From an uncultured Bacteroidales bacterium (GTDB lineage Bacteria > Bacteroidota > Bacteroidia > Bacteroidales > P3): DNA of 64,000 bases. Both the position numbers and the translations under genes were made by a program. The stretch covers positions 1 to 64,000 of the forward strand of contig ONLW01000005.1 in assembly GCA_900318835.1 (NCBI GenBank). The letters run 5' to 3'. Below are positions 9,212 through 18,016 of this stretch, piece after piece (the stretch's first letter is position 1; each line of letters opens with the position of its first letter). Under the pieces are notes generated by a model, which made no database searches, was not told the DNA's origin, and worked only from the letters and a program-made list of their open reading frames with translations.

Positions 9212-10981
9212 ATGGCAAAAGAGATAAAATTCAGCTTGGTATACCGCGATATGTGGCAATCGAGCGGAAAATACCAGCCGCGGGTGGACCAGTTGGAGAA
9301 AATCGCCCCAGTAATTGTGGAGATGGGCTGTTTCGACCGCATAGAGACTAACGGCGGCGCTTTCGAGCAGGTGAACCTGATGTACGGCGAGAACCCCAAC
9401 AAGGCAGTCCGTGCCTGGACCAAGCCTTTCAACCAAGCCGGCATCCAGACCCACATGCTGGAGCGCGCCCTCAACGGCCTCCGTATGTACGGCGTGCCTG
9501 CCGACGTGCGTCGTCTGATGCCCAAGGTAAAGAAGGCCCAGGGGGTGGACATCATGCGCTCATTTTGCGGGCTGAACGACCCTCGCAACCTGGAACTCAG
9601 CGTGAAATACGCCAAAGATGCCGGCATGATCAGCCAAGCTGCTCTCTCCATCACCCATTCACCCGTCCACACCGTAGAGTACTACATAGGTATCGTGGAC
9701 AAGTTGGTGGAGTTCGGCGCCGACGAGATCTGCCTGAAGGATATGGCCGGCGTGGGCCGTCCTGCCACGCTGGGCAAACTGGTGCATGAAATCAAAACCA
9801 AATATCCCCACATCAAGGTGCAGTACCACGGTCACACAGGTCCCGGCCTCTCGATGGCCTCAACCCTGATGGTGGCCCAGGCCGGTGCCGACGTCATCGA
9901 CTGCGCCATGGAACCCCTGTCGTGGGGCATGGTGCACCCCGACGTCATCAGCGTGCAGGCCATGCTGAAGGATGCCGGTTTCCTGGTGAAGGACATTAAC
10001 ATGGACGCCTACATGGAGGCCCGCAAGCTGACGCAAGAGTTCATCGACGACTTCCTGGGGCTCTATATCAACCCCGGCAACCGCGTGAGCACCTCGCTGC
10101 TGGTGGGTTGCGGCCTGCCCGGCGGCATGATGGGCTCGATGATGAGCGACCTGCGCGGCGTGCACGGCGCCATCAACATGGCCCTCAAGAAAAACGGGAA
10201 ACCCGAAGTGAGTTTCGAGGAGCTGACGGTGCAACTGTTCCAAGAGGTGGAGCACATCTGGCCCATGCTGGGCTATCCCCCGCTGGTGACCCCCTTCAGC
10301 CAGTATACCAAGAACATCGCTGTGATGAATCTTTTGTCGGTGGCCCAGGGGAAACCCCGTTTCAGCCAGATCGACAAAGACAGCTGGAGCATGATTCTCG
10401 GCCGTGCCGGCAAGCTGCCTGGTAAGTTAGCCCCCGAAATCATCGAGTTGGCAAAAGCCCAGGGCATGGAGTTCTACACAGGTGTGCCCCAGGAGGCCTA
10501 TCCCGACGCCCTGCCTGAATACATCAAGGAGATGGAGCAGAACGGCTGGGACCGCGGCGAGGACGATGAGGAGCTCTTCGAGCTGGCCATGCACGACCGC
10601 CAGTATCGCGACTACAAGAGCGGCTTGGCCAAAGAACGCTTCAACAAAGAGGTTGCCCAGCTGCGCGCAGAAAGGAATGCTCCCAAGGCTCCTGCCACTG
10701 CCGAGAGCATCGCCCTCAACTACATCACACCCAAACACCCCAACGCCATCCCCATCGTGGCCGACGCCACGGGAAGGCTGTTGTGGGAGGTGAATTTCGA
10801 CGACAAGTCAACCGCTCCTGCCCCCGGAACCGAGATCAAAGAGGAATCCACTATCGCACATATCGAAGCAAGCTACGCCCTCATGCCACTGGTCGCCCTG
10901 AAGGGTGGCAAGGTGGTGGACACCTGCGCCAAACAAGGCCAAATGGTGAAGAAAGGCGACGTGATCGGCTGGGTGGAATAG
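9212..10981 (+). CDS. OadA/PycB-like carboxyltransferase without biotinyl lysine
   Basis: The 589-residue protein is an HMGL-like TIM-barrel carboxyltransferase related to oxaloacetate decarboxylase alpha and pyruvate carboxylase subunit B. Landmarks are LVYRDMWQSSGKY in place of the usual RDAHQS, the catalytic-lysine segment CLKDMAG, and YHGHTGPG holding the H-x-H metal ligands. The C-terminal 60 residues look like a biotinyl/lipoyl fold, but where AMKM is expected the sequence reads IEASYALM, so no biotin lysine is visible. It may depend on a separate biotin carrier. I chose ATG at 9212 over the in-frame TTG at 9191 because it follows the promoter well. Confidence 0.85.
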   Translation: MAKEIKFSLVYRDMWQSSGKYQPRVDQLEKIAPVIVEMGCFDRIETNGGAFEQVNLMYGENPNKAVRAWTKPFNQAGIQTHMLERALNGLRMYGVPADVRRLMPKVKKAQGVDIMRSFCGLNDPRNLELSVKYAKDAGMISQAALSITHSPVHTVEYYIGIVDKLVEFGADEICLKDMAGVGRPATLGKLVHEIKTKYPHIKVQYHGHTGPGLSMASTLMVAQAGADVIDCAMEPLSWGMVHPDVISVQAMLKDAGFLVKDINMDAYMEARKLTQEFIDDFLGLYINPGNRVSTSLLVGCGLPGGMMGSMMSDLRGVHGAINMALKKNGKPEVSFEELTVQLFQEVEHIWPMLGYPPLVTPFSQYTKNIAVMNLLSVAQGKPRFSQIDKDSWSMILGRAGKLPGKLAPEIIELAKAQGMEFYTGVPQEAYPDALPEYIKEMEQNGWDRGEDDEELFELAMHDRQYRDYKSGLAKERFNKEVAQLRAERNAPKAPATAESIALNYITPKHPNAIPIVADATGRLLWEVNFDDKSTAPAPGTEIKEESTIAHIEASYALMPLVALKGGKVVDTCAKQGQMVKKGDVIGWVE

Positions 10982-11014
10982 TTAGGTTTAAGGTTTAAAG
11001 TTTAAGGTTTAAGG
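10982..11014. repeat. Degenerate GGTTTAA heptamer array
   Basis: About four and a half copies of a 7-bp unit (GGTTTAA and one AGTTTAA) directly follow the stop codon, just before the rnfA promoter. Confidence 0.85.
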
Positions 11015-11021
11015 AAAAAAA

Positions 11022-11053
11022 TTTGGTCGGTTCGAAAAAAGTGTGTACTTTTG
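11022..11053 (+). promoter_or_regulatory. Bacteroidota-type promoter of rnfA
   Basis: TTTG at 11022-11025 and TACTTTTG at 11046-11053 are 20 nt apart. The ATG is at 11084. Confidence 0.8.
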
Positions 11054-11083
11054 CAATCCGAATTCAAATAAAACAATAGACTT

Positions 11084-11674
11084 ATGACAGGTATCTCAAT
11101 ATTCGCACTCATCATCGGAGCCATCTTCGTTAACAACGTGGTTCTGGCTCAGTTCCTCGGCATCTGTCCTTTTCTGGGCGTGTCGAAAGATGTCAAGAGT
11201 TCGCTCGGTATGGGAGGCGCCGTGCTCTTCGTAATGCTGCTGGCCACCATGGTTACCTACCTCATCATGCAGTATGTGCTTGTACCGCTGAACCTGCAGT
11301 ATCTGCAGACCATCGCATACATCCTAGTCATCGCTGCATTGGTGCAGATGGTCGAGATTGTGCTCAAAAAAATTGCCCCCGCACTCTATCAGGCACTGGG
11401 CGTGTTTCTCCCTCTGATTACCACCAACTGCGCCGTCCTCGGTGTAGCCATCTTGGTCATTCAGAAGAACATGAACTTCCTTGAGAGTGTCATCTACTCG
11501 GCCAGCATCGCCGTGGGCTTCACCTTGGCACTGGTCATCTTCGCCGGCATTCGCGAGCAACTGGAACTTACCGGTACTCCCAAAGGAATGAAGGGTGTGC
11601 CCATCGCTCTGGTCACCGCAGGCATTTTGGCCATGGCCTTCATGGGGTTCAACAACTTGGTTCCCCTGCCGTAA
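11084..11674 (+). CDS. rnfA: Rnf electron transport complex subunit A
   Basis: The 196-residue protein has six predicted membrane helices and the RnfA motifs FLGICPFLGVSK and TNCAVLGVA. RnfA is a membrane subunit of the ferredoxin:NAD+ oxidoreductase that pumps Na+ or H+. NqrE is the closest alternative, but the spacing and the GIREQLEL and FMGFNNLV segments fit RnfA. It has its own promoter and terminator, and no other rnf gene is nearby; normally the six subunits form one operon. Confidence 0.88.
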   Translation: MTGISIFALIIGAIFVNNVVLAQFLGICPFLGVSKDVKSSLGMGGAVLFVMLLATMVTYLIMQYVLVPLNLQYLQTIAYILVIAALVQMVEIVLKKIAPALYQALGVFLPLITTNCAVLGVAILVIQKNMNFLESVIYSASIAVGFTLALVIFAGIREQLELTGTPKGMKGVPIALVTAGILAMAFMGFNNLVPLP

Positions 11675-11704
11675 AAGAAGTAAAAAAAATGAAAAAAATA
11701 TGAA

Positions 11705-11733
11705 CCCCGCCTTTCATGGCGGGGTCTATTTTT
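11705..11733 (+). terminator. Rho-independent terminator after rnfA
   Basis: A 7-bp GC stem (CCCCGCC/GGCGGGG) with a 6-nt loop is followed by a T-rich run. Confidence 0.85.
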
Positions 11734-11884
11734 AAAGATCAATAAGACCTGGAGGCTGTTTTGCAACAGACAAAAACAAAAAAATGCACATTTTTTGAAC
11801 AATACAAAATACTATAGTACTGATAGTTATACTTTTTTTAGGAATTATTAAAACTTTATTTTTTAACATATTGGTTATATGTAG

Positions 11885-11892
11885 TATTTTTG
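11885..11892 (+). promoter_or_regulatory. -7 box of the small lipoprotein gene
   Basis: TATTTTTG at 11885-11892 fits TAnnTTTG. An A-rich leader of about 50 nt leads to the ATG. The rest of the 11734-11948 gap is AT-rich and shows no gene. Confidence 0.6.
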
Positions 11893-11948
11893 CACCTCGA
11901 AAAAAAAGAAAACAATCAACAATTTAATAAACCATTAAAAAAATTAAA

Positions 11949-12146
11949 ATGATGAAGAAAGTATTTTTTGCATTCGCAATCGCTGGTATGTTTGGTTTCG
12001 CCGCTTGTGGCAACAACAACACCGCCGCTGAGGACACCACCGCCGTTGAGCCCGTCGAGCAGGTCGCTGAGGAGACCGAGGTCATGGACAGCACCGCTGT
12101 TGAGGCCGTTGCCGAAGAGGTTGCCACCGAAGCCGTTGCTCAGTAA
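11949..12146 (+). CDS. Small acidic lipoprotein
   Basis: The 65-residue product has a lipoprotein signal (about 1-20) with lipobox FAAC, so it is probably lipid-anchored. The mature part is nearly all A, E, V, T and D, with recurring AVE, EVA and AEE steps and no aromatic residue, which suggests an unfolded or simple helical acidic peptide. Its promoter and the terminator at 12172-12195 make it a single-gene unit. I do not recognise a family. ATG at 11952 is an equally possible start. Confidence 0.75.
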   Translation: MMKKVFFAFAIAGMFGFAACGNNNTAAEDTTAVEPVEQVAEETEVMDSTAVEAVAEEVATEAVAQ

Positions 12147-12171
12147 TTTTGCGAACAACGCAACAAAAAAA

Positions 12172-12195
12172 GAGGGTGTCCTTACGGGCACCCTC
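12172..12195. terminator. Bidirectional terminator between convergent genes
   Basis: A 10-bp stem (12172-12181 with 12186-12195, one G-T pair) and TTAC loop has A-rich sequence on the left and T-rich on the right, so it can end both the lipoprotein transcript and the trpS operon. Confidence 0.85.
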
Positions 12196-12218
12196 AATTA
12201 TTTTATATACATTGCCAA

Positions 12219-13217
12219 TCAGTCGCGGTAGCCGATAACTTGGCGTACCTCGGCCAAAGTGCGGCGGGCACTCTCGCGAGCCTTCTCTTTGCCGCGATCA
12301 AAAATGCGCTGCAAAGCCTCTTGGTCGGAACCAATCTCAAGAATGCGTTGACGCAGAGGTTCAACAAAGTTCACCATATCCTCAGCCAACTGCTTCTTAA
12401 GGTCGCCATAGCGAATCTGGCAACGGTTGTAGAGGTCGTCAAAATATTCCACCGTATCGGGAGAAGAGACAGCCTTGAGCAGTGAAAAGAGATTCTCAAT
12501 CTCCTCGGGTTTCTTCTGGTTCATCTCCGTGGGGCCACTGTCACTCTTGGCTTTCATAATCTTCTTGCGGATGACCGTTGGCTCGTCGGTAAGGAAGATA
12601 GTGCTAGCCTCACCCTCGCTCTTTCCCATCTTGCCGGCACCATTGAGGGCTGGAATTTTCACCAACCCCGTGGCAGAGCCGATAGCCTGCGGCAGGGGGA
12701 ACACCTCCTTGCCATACATGCTGTTAAAGCGCTGGGCAAAGGTACGGGTCATCTCAAGATGCTGCTCTTGGTCTTTGCCCACAGGCACCTTGGTGGCCTT
12801 GTGGATGAGGATGTCTGCAGCCATGAGTGTGGGATAGGTCAGCAGGCCAGCGTTGACATTATTAGGGTTTTGACGCACCTTATCCTTAAAGGATGTAACA
12901 CGTTCAAGCTCACCAAGATAGGCATTCATGTTAAAAAAGAGGTAGAGCTCAATTGTCTCTGGGAGGTCACTCTGAAGGTAGATAGTGGCCTTCTCAGGGT
13001 CGAGACCGGCAGCAAGGTAGGCTGCCATAATCTTGCTGGCGTCACCGTAGATGCTGCCCGGCGTAGGATGCGTGGTCAGCGAATGATAGTCGGCAATGAA
13101 GAAATAGCAGTCGTACTCGTCCTGCATCTTGACAAAATTCTTCAATGCCCCGAAATAATTGCCCAAATGAAGGTTTCCAGTGGGGCGTATGCCGCTACAA
13201 ACTATATCTTTACTCAT
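12219..13217 (-). CDS. trpS: Tryptophan-tRNA ligase
   Basis: The 332-residue class I aminoacyl-tRNA synthetase charges tRNA-Trp. The HIGH-type motif is TGNLHLGN (about 13-20), and the KMSKS loop appears as KMGKS, a variant. I use ATG at 13217 (MSKDIVCSG) rather than the upstream in-frame codon at 13241, since the protein family starts there. It is the last gene of the minus-strand operon that begins with the M1 peptidase; a terminator follows. Confidence 0.95.
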   Translation of the reverse strand: MSKDIVCSGIRPTGNLHLGNYFGALKNFVKMQDEYDCYFFIADYHSLTTHPTPGSIYGDASKIMAAYLAAGLDPEKATIYLQSDLPETIELYLFFNMNAYLGELERVTSFKDKVRQNPNNVNAGLLTYPTLMAADILIHKATKVPVGKDQEQHLEMTRTFAQRFNSMYGKEVFPLPQAIGSATGLVKIPALNGAGKMGKSEGEASTIFLTDEPTVIRKKIMKAKSDSGPTEMNQKKPEEIENLFSLLKAVSSPDTVEYFDDLYNRCQIRYGDLKKQLAEDMVNFVEPLRQRILEIGSDQEALQRIFDRGKEKARESARRTLAEVRQVIGYRD

Positions 13218-13244
13218 ATTCTGTATTGTTTTTGTTATCAAAAC

Positions 13245-14447
13245 TTATATTCGTGCCCGACGGACGGTGAGTGCCACCGAAAGTGAGCTGATGGCCATGA
13301 CGAGGATGAAAGTGATGAAGAAGTCGACTGCGCGCATGGCTATGGGGAAGGCACTGACGACGAAATTGCCGTCCCCCATGCGTACAAGGCCAAACTGTTG
13401 CTGAAGAAAACAGACAATGAATCCAAGTACCAATCCCGCCACAGTGGCAAGAGCGCAGATGAGTAGGCCCTCGGCAAGGAAGGCCTTACGCAAGTCGCGA
13501 CGTTCCATACCCATGGAACGCAGAATGAAAATGTCATCGCGCTTGTTGATAACCAACAGCGACAACGACGCTACAAGACTAAGTGTGGAGATAAGAACAA
13601 TGAGCGACAGGATTAGGTAGATACCGAAACGCTCAGTATTGTAAATCTTATAATAAAGTGGCTGTTGGTCGTAGCGATCCTTGACGACAAGTGAAGTCAC
13701 CGAATGGCTGAGAGACTGCGCAACTGAGCGTTTAGCCTTCTGCACGTCAACGCCTGTTTTCAACTTGAGCGCTAACGAGGAGACCTCATCGGGAGTATAA
13801 TTCATCAGCCGTTGCACAAAGGCGATGTCTGTGATTACATACTGGCGGTCAAGGTCTTGTTGAATAAAGAAACTAGCCACGGGATAGGCATAACCGATAT
13901 TAAAAGCCTGATCCATGGTAAGACCCATAGAAGTGGTGCCACGCTTGGGAATATGTACTGCTGCCGACATCACTGCCGGGAGACGTATACCCAGCTCATG
14001 AAATATCTGTCCTCCAACAATCATACTGTTCCCATCCAGCCGATATTCACCCATATTGAGAAGTGTGTCGATACCGGTAAGAGCAGCATAGTTGCTATCC
14101 ACACCACGCAACTTGACAATGGCCTGGTTCTGTCCATAGGTAACCCAGGCCGTCTCGGTGACGATGCGCGAAAAATTCTCCACCCCGGCATTCCTTAAAA
14201 TCTGGAAATCAATCTCCGAAGTGTGAAAAGTGCGACCCTCGGCAGGCTCAATGACCAACTCGGAGTCGAAGGTATTGAAGAGCGACTTGGTGATGTTGCC
14301 AATGCCGTTATAGACGGAAAGAACAATTATCAGCGCCATGGTACTCACCATGAGGCCGATGAGCGAAATCCATGAAATAACATTGACCACAGAGCGCTGC
14401 TTGCGGGAAAAAAGGTAGCGGACAGCGATGAGGGCCTCAATCTTCAT
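13245..14447 (-). CDS. LolC/LolE-like ABC transporter permease
   Basis: The 400-residue inner membrane protein has an N-terminal helix (IEALIAVRYLFSRKQRSVVN start), a large MacB-like periplasmic domain (about 50-260) and three C-terminal helices with the FtsX-fold signature near RSMGMERRDLRKAF. This is the layout of LolC/E permeases that release lipoproteins from the inner membrane with LolD. The ATPase is not encoded nearby. The start overlaps the rbfA stop (ATGA). Confidence 0.88.
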   Translation of the reverse strand: MKIEALIAVRYLFSRKQRSVVNVISWISLIGLMVSTMALIIVLSVYNGIGNITKSLFNTFDSELVIEPAEGRTFHTSEIDFQILRNAGVENFSRIVTETAWVTYGQNQAIVKLRGVDSNYAALTGIDTLLNMGEYRLDGNSMIVGGQIFHELGIRLPAVMSAAVHIPKRGTTSMGLTMDQAFNIGYAYPVASFFIQQDLDRQYVITDIAFVQRLMNYTPDEVSSLALKLKTGVDVQKAKRSVAQSLSHSVTSLVVKDRYDQQPLYYKIYNTERFGIYLILSLIVLISTLSLVASLSLLVINKRDDIFILRSMGMERRDLRKAFLAEGLLICALATVAGLVLGFIVCFLQQQFGLVRMGDGNFVVSAFPIAMRAVDFFITFILVMAISSLSVALTVRRARI

Positions 14448-14788
14448 TGTTTCAGCAGGCGCTCAATATTTTCGATATAATCGAGTGAATCGTCGAGGTA
14501 GAACTCTAGATGGGGTATGATTCGCAGTTGCTTGCCCTCACGCATACCCAGACGGCGACGCAGGTCGGGAGTGTTCTCCCGAATCAGGGCCAAAAGTTCC
14601 TCCTTGGTGCCACCGCCAATCATCATCAGCGACACATAAATACGGGCAATAGAGAGGTCAGGCGTGATACGCACCTGGGTAACAGTGATGAGCGACTGAC
14701 CAAACACCGGCTTCATCTCCTTGAGGAAGATATCGCCCATGTCCTGCTGGATCAGACGACAGATTTTGTTTTGACGTGTACTCTGCAT
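14444..14788 (-). CDS. rbfA: Ribosome-binding factor A
   Basis: The 114-residue protein has the RbfA KH-like fold with the typical TVTQVRITPDLSIARIYVS strand-helix core and the final LEFYLDDSLDY segment. It binds the 30S subunit during late 16S rRNA maturation. It lies 1 nt after the outer membrane protein gene and overlaps the permease gene. Confidence 0.93.
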   Translation of the reverse strand: MQSTRQNKICRLIQQDMGDIFLKEMKPVFGQSLITVTQVRITPDLSIARIYVSLMMIGGGTKEELLALIRENTPDLRRRLGMREGKQLRIIPHLEFYLDDSLDYIENIERLLKQ

Positions 14789-14789
14789 C

Positions 14790-15410
14790 TTACCACCTCC
14801 AACCTAAACGAACGGGCAAAAAGACAGTCTGCTGCATGTATGCCACTCCGATGGTGGCGTAAAAGCTATGCCAGTTGCGGGTCATGTTGCGCATGCCGTG
14901 AATATGATACCAATAGTACCAGTTCAGGCCACCATAGACCTCAGCCAAAGGCGTGAACAGCATATTCTTGGCAAAAAGCATGCTACCTCCGGCGCGGACA
15001 CCAATCATCGGGGCGAACTTGATAGAAGTAGGCTGATAGTCGAGTCCCATAACAGCCTTCCAGATGGGACGGAAGTCCATGTCGATAAACACATTGGCGC
15101 CCATCAGCGACTCAAAATTCTTCTGGTTGCGGCTGGGGAAATAGCAGAATCCCGCACCGCCGCCGAGGAACCAGTCCTGACTGATATTTACACCGGCCAT
15201 CACATTAGCATTGGCCATACTATAGAACTTATCGAGATTATATCTGCCCGTTTTTTTGTCGACTTCACCCACATTTCCCATAAAGAAGCCGTAGCCACCT
15301 TCCACCTTCAACATGAATTCATTCTTCATTCCGAGTTGGGAATACTGTGCCGTTGACGTGAGCGAAACACCCACCAGCACAGCGAAAATAAGAGTTTTTA
15401 TCTTCATCAT
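14790..15410 (-). CDS. Outer membrane beta-barrel-like protein
   Basis: The 206-residue product has a Sec signal peptide (about 1-22, ending STA) and a mature part of alternating aromatic and small residues with many glycines, typical of a small beta-barrel. The C-terminus VFLPVRLGWRW ends in an aromatic residue, as outer membrane barrels do. I know no specific function. ATG at 15410 overlaps the peptidase stop; a second ATG follows at once. Confidence 0.75.
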   Translation of the reverse strand: MMKIKTLIFAVLVGVSLTSTAQYSQLGMKNEFMLKVEGGYGFFMGNVGEVDKKTGRYNLDKFYSMANANVMAGVNISQDWFLGGGAGFCYFPSRNQKNFESLMGANVFIDMDFRPIWKAVMGLDYQPTSIKFAPMIGVRAGGSMLFAKNMLFTPLAEVYGGLNWYYWYHIHGMRNMTRNWHSFYATIGVAYMQQTVFLPVRLGWRW

Positions 15411-17710
15411 AACTGTATCAATTTCGAGTGCAAAGATATGAAATTATTTTCAATTCTGACAAAATAAGTTCCTTTCTCCAGTCCAAGGCTCAGTTTTTGG
15501 CCGTTTCGACAATCCGATTTCTGCCATACCTGACGCCCTCCTTCATCGAAAACAGTCACCGTGAAGGGAGCCTCCGAATCCACCTCTACCGTCAGCGGCT
15601 GACCCTTCTCCAGCGGGTTTGGAAAGAGTTGTGTTTCGAAGTGCTGCGGACGGTTGATGGACAAATTCTCGAAATCCACCACTGCCAAAGTGTACTCCCC
15701 CTCACACAGATTGTCGCACACCAGCCAGCCCTCGTTGGCATTGCCCTCGCGGGTGCGCGAAACAAGCATCCACGGGGAATGGCTGTCACTGCGGTAGAAC
15801 AATCCCAGTGAATCGGCAGTGGTTGCCCAATGGTAGAATCCCTGGTCAAGTCCCGTAAATCCGCCACCGGAATAACCCGTGCGCACATAACGGAACCAGC
15901 CTTGTACGCCATCAGCTCCACGAACCATCCAGTAGCGACCCGCACGGCGCTTCACACCCTCGGGCATCTCACCCATGGCCGGCGCCATGTGGTGCTCGAC
16001 AAAAAACTCTGTCTCATGGTCGGAATTCACCATCAAATGTACCTGAGCCTCAGTCTCGCGGATCTCGTCTCCCCAATGGAGTATTCTCTTCACAATGGCA
16101 GCATCGGAAATCTCGCAGCCAAGGTCGAGCACACAAGACACAAAATCGCCAGACAACTGGAAATCAGAGTTCAAGAGGAATGTTGATTCCGTTCCAGTGA
16201 AGTCAAACCATACTGTATTCGTCCTAATCTGATCGTCTGCATCATAATCATAAAACGTCACAGGAACGCGATGAAAAGCAGGCATCTGCGATGTACCAAC
16301 GGTTTGTGCACGTATAGTGACACCACAAAGGCCGTTGAAACAATCATTATCCTTTTCCAATTCCACATGGTAGTCCACAAATCCCGGACTGAATACGTGG
16401 AAGTTGAAGAAATCAGTGAGGTCGACGCCCGTGTAGAGGCTAAGCGAATCGCGAAGCTGGTAGGCGTCGAGGTTGCCGAAGGCGCAGCGCTCCATCAAGC
16501 GGTTCATCGCGCCGTAGAATACATCCTCCCCCAGATAGCCACGCAACGAGTGCCACACCATCCATCCCTTGTTATAGGTCGTTGAGCCATAGGTGTATTC
16601 GTGCGGCATATCATGCAACGCACGGTAACCGTGGTCGGTGACATGCGAGGTGCGCAACACCTGTTCGAGGTTGCGCTGGTAGTAGTCATCCGAGGCCTCA
16701 CGCCCCCTGACCGATTCCATGGCCACCTCGCTGGTGAACGATGCTCCACCCTCGTTAATCCACATATCACCCTCTGTGGCACAAGTAATTAGGTTGCCGA
16801 ACCAGGCATGACCTAACTCATGGGAGATGGTGCTTTGAGCACGCTCCGCCGTCGAGGCGATAAAATCCTCTGCCAAAGCGATATTGTTGACATGTTCCAT
16901 CGAGCCCTTGTGTGTGGCGATGTATCCAATGCGCCCCCAACGGTAGGGTCCGAAACAACGCTCATACATCGGCACCACCGAGTCCAGCTCGGCGAAAGCA
17001 GCCCTCACGCGGTTCTCCTGACTGTTCTTGTAACCGATAGTTAGCGGGTAACTGCCATAGACAGAAACGATTGTATCCTGTATACGGAGCCATGGGGCCT
17101 GGCTCACCGAAACCAAATAGGTAGGCGTCGGCTGGTCGATACGCCATACCGACTGCTCATTGCCGGCGGCATTGGTATCGCGGCTCTGCAACATGCCGCC
17201 ACACTCGGCCGTCCACCCCTGCCTTGCCGTCACACGGAAAGTGTAGGTGGCCTTGTCGTGAAAGTTGTCTCGGCAAGGCATCATCGCACGACCCATCACA
17301 TGTGGGTCTTCATTAAAGCCCACGCCGAGATTGTAGTGCATATCACTGTCGAAATGGAAACCACCCCAGCCGTAGCTCTCCACATAGCGCTGCCCATGAT
17401 ACCACACCTGCACATGAAAGTCCACTCCCGCGGAAATGCCCGCCGTCGGCAGTGCCTCCATGTCGGGGCTTTCCACCATTACGCCGTTGATTCTCAACGA
17501 ATCCACCGTACCAATGAAATCAAGTTTCACTGTGGAGCAGGGACGCAGCAGACGCATCGTCAAGTCGGCATAGCCGCCGAAGGGCGCCCCGTTGCTCAAA
17601 TCCAACGTCACGTCATAATCCCTCACATCCACAGAATCCACCACCTGTGCCCGCAGGGCAGTTGGGCTCAACAACGTGAATACCAATGCAAAAAATACAT
17701 TTTTCCTCAT
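15407..17710 (-). CDS. Secreted M1 family metallopeptidase with T9SS sorting domain
   Basis: The 767-residue protein has a signal peptide (about 1-21), an N-terminal beta domain, a gluzincin catalytic domain with HELGHAWF (near 293-300) and the downstream glutamate in NEGGASF, and a C-terminal domain. The last 75 residues (from FPNPLEKGQPL to the C-terminus) match a type A T9SS sorting domain, so the enzyme is probably exported across the outer membrane. M1 enzymes are aminopeptidases, but the exopeptidase GxMEN motif is not plain here (the region reads GSMEHVN), so specificity is open. It heads a five-gene operon. Confidence 0.88.
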   Translation of the reverse strand: MRKNVFFALVFTLLSPTALRAQVVDSVDVRDYDVTLDLSNGAPFGGYADLTMRLLRPCSTVKLDFIGTVDSLRINGVMVESPDMEALPTAGISAGVDFHVQVWYHGQRYVESYGWGGFHFDSDMHYNLGVGFNEDPHVMGRAMMPCRDNFHDKATYTFRVTARQGWTAECGGMLQSRDTNAAGNEQSVWRIDQPTPTYLVSVSQAPWLRIQDTIVSVYGSYPLTIGYKNSQENRVRAAFAELDSVVPMYERCFGPYRWGRIGYIATHKGSMEHVNNIALAEDFIASTAERAQSTISHELGHAWFGNLITCATEGDMWINEGGASFTSEVAMESVRGREASDDYYQRNLEQVLRTSHVTDHGYRALHDMPHEYTYGSTTYNKGWMVWHSLRGYLGEDVFYGAMNRLMERCAFGNLDAYQLRDSLSLYTGVDLTDFFNFHVFSPGFVDYHVELEKDNDCFNGLCGVTIRAQTVGTSQMPAFHRVPVTFYDYDADDQIRTNTVWFDFTGTESTFLLNSDFQLSGDFVSCVLDLGCEISDAAIVKRILHWGDEIRETEAQVHLMVNSDHETEFFVEHHMAPAMGEMPEGVKRRAGRYWMVRGADGVQGWFRYVRTGYSGGGFTGLDQGFYHWATTADSLGLFYRSDSHSPWMLVSRTREGNANEGWLVCDNLCEGEYTLAVVDFENLSINRPQHFETQLFPNPLEKGQPLTVEVDSEAPFTVTVFDEGGRQVWQKSDCRNGQKLSLGLEKGTYFVRIENNFISLHSKLIQL

Positions 17711-17733
17711 TCTCTCATACTTTTATAATACTG

Positions 17734-17765
17734 CAAATATACACAAATAATCCCGCTCATACAAA
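17734..17765 (-). promoter_or_regulatory. Promoter of the M1 peptidase operon
   Basis: On the minus strand TTTG (17765-17762) and TATATTTG (17741-17734) are 20 nt apart, 23 nt before the ATG at 17710. Confidence 0.8.
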
Positions 17766-17780
17766 CAAAACACCAACTAA

Positions 17781-17850
17781 CTATAAACCAGTTACAAACA
17801 CCTTACCAACTCCTAACCAACTCCTACCACGGTAGGTGTTGATAGAGGTT
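17781..17850. repeat. Inverted 11-bp-unit repeat element, copy 2
   Basis: CTATAAACCAGT is followed by units TACAAACACCT, TACCAACTCCT and AACCAACTCCT, then a shorter inverted arm (GGTAGGTGTTGA). It lies between two divergent genes. Confidence 0.8.
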
Positions 17851-17887
17851 TCATACAATAAAGAACATATTTCGACGTTACAAAAAC

Positions 17888-18016
17888 ATGAAACAGAAGA
17901 AATTTCTTCAACTGATAGCGTTGATGCTGGTGGTGGTGCTGGCATGCGGTGCCTGCGGAAGCAGTGCCAACATGCACAAACACAAGCGTTCCCACTGCGA
18001 CTGTCCCTCGTTCTGA
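17888..18016 (+). CDS. 42-residue cysteine-containing lipoprotein
   Basis: This frame starts with MKQKKFLQLIALML, has a hydrophobic stretch ending VVLAC (lipobox, Cys20), then GACGSSANMHKHKRSHCDCPSF. The mature part would be about 23 residues with three histidines and three further cysteines, able to bind metal. Its TGA shares one base with the ATG of the SprT-like gene, so the two are probably translated together. I infer that it is real from the signal sequence and the coupling. Confidence 0.65.
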   Translation: MKQKKFLQLIALMLVVVLACGACGSSANMHKHKRSHCDCPSF

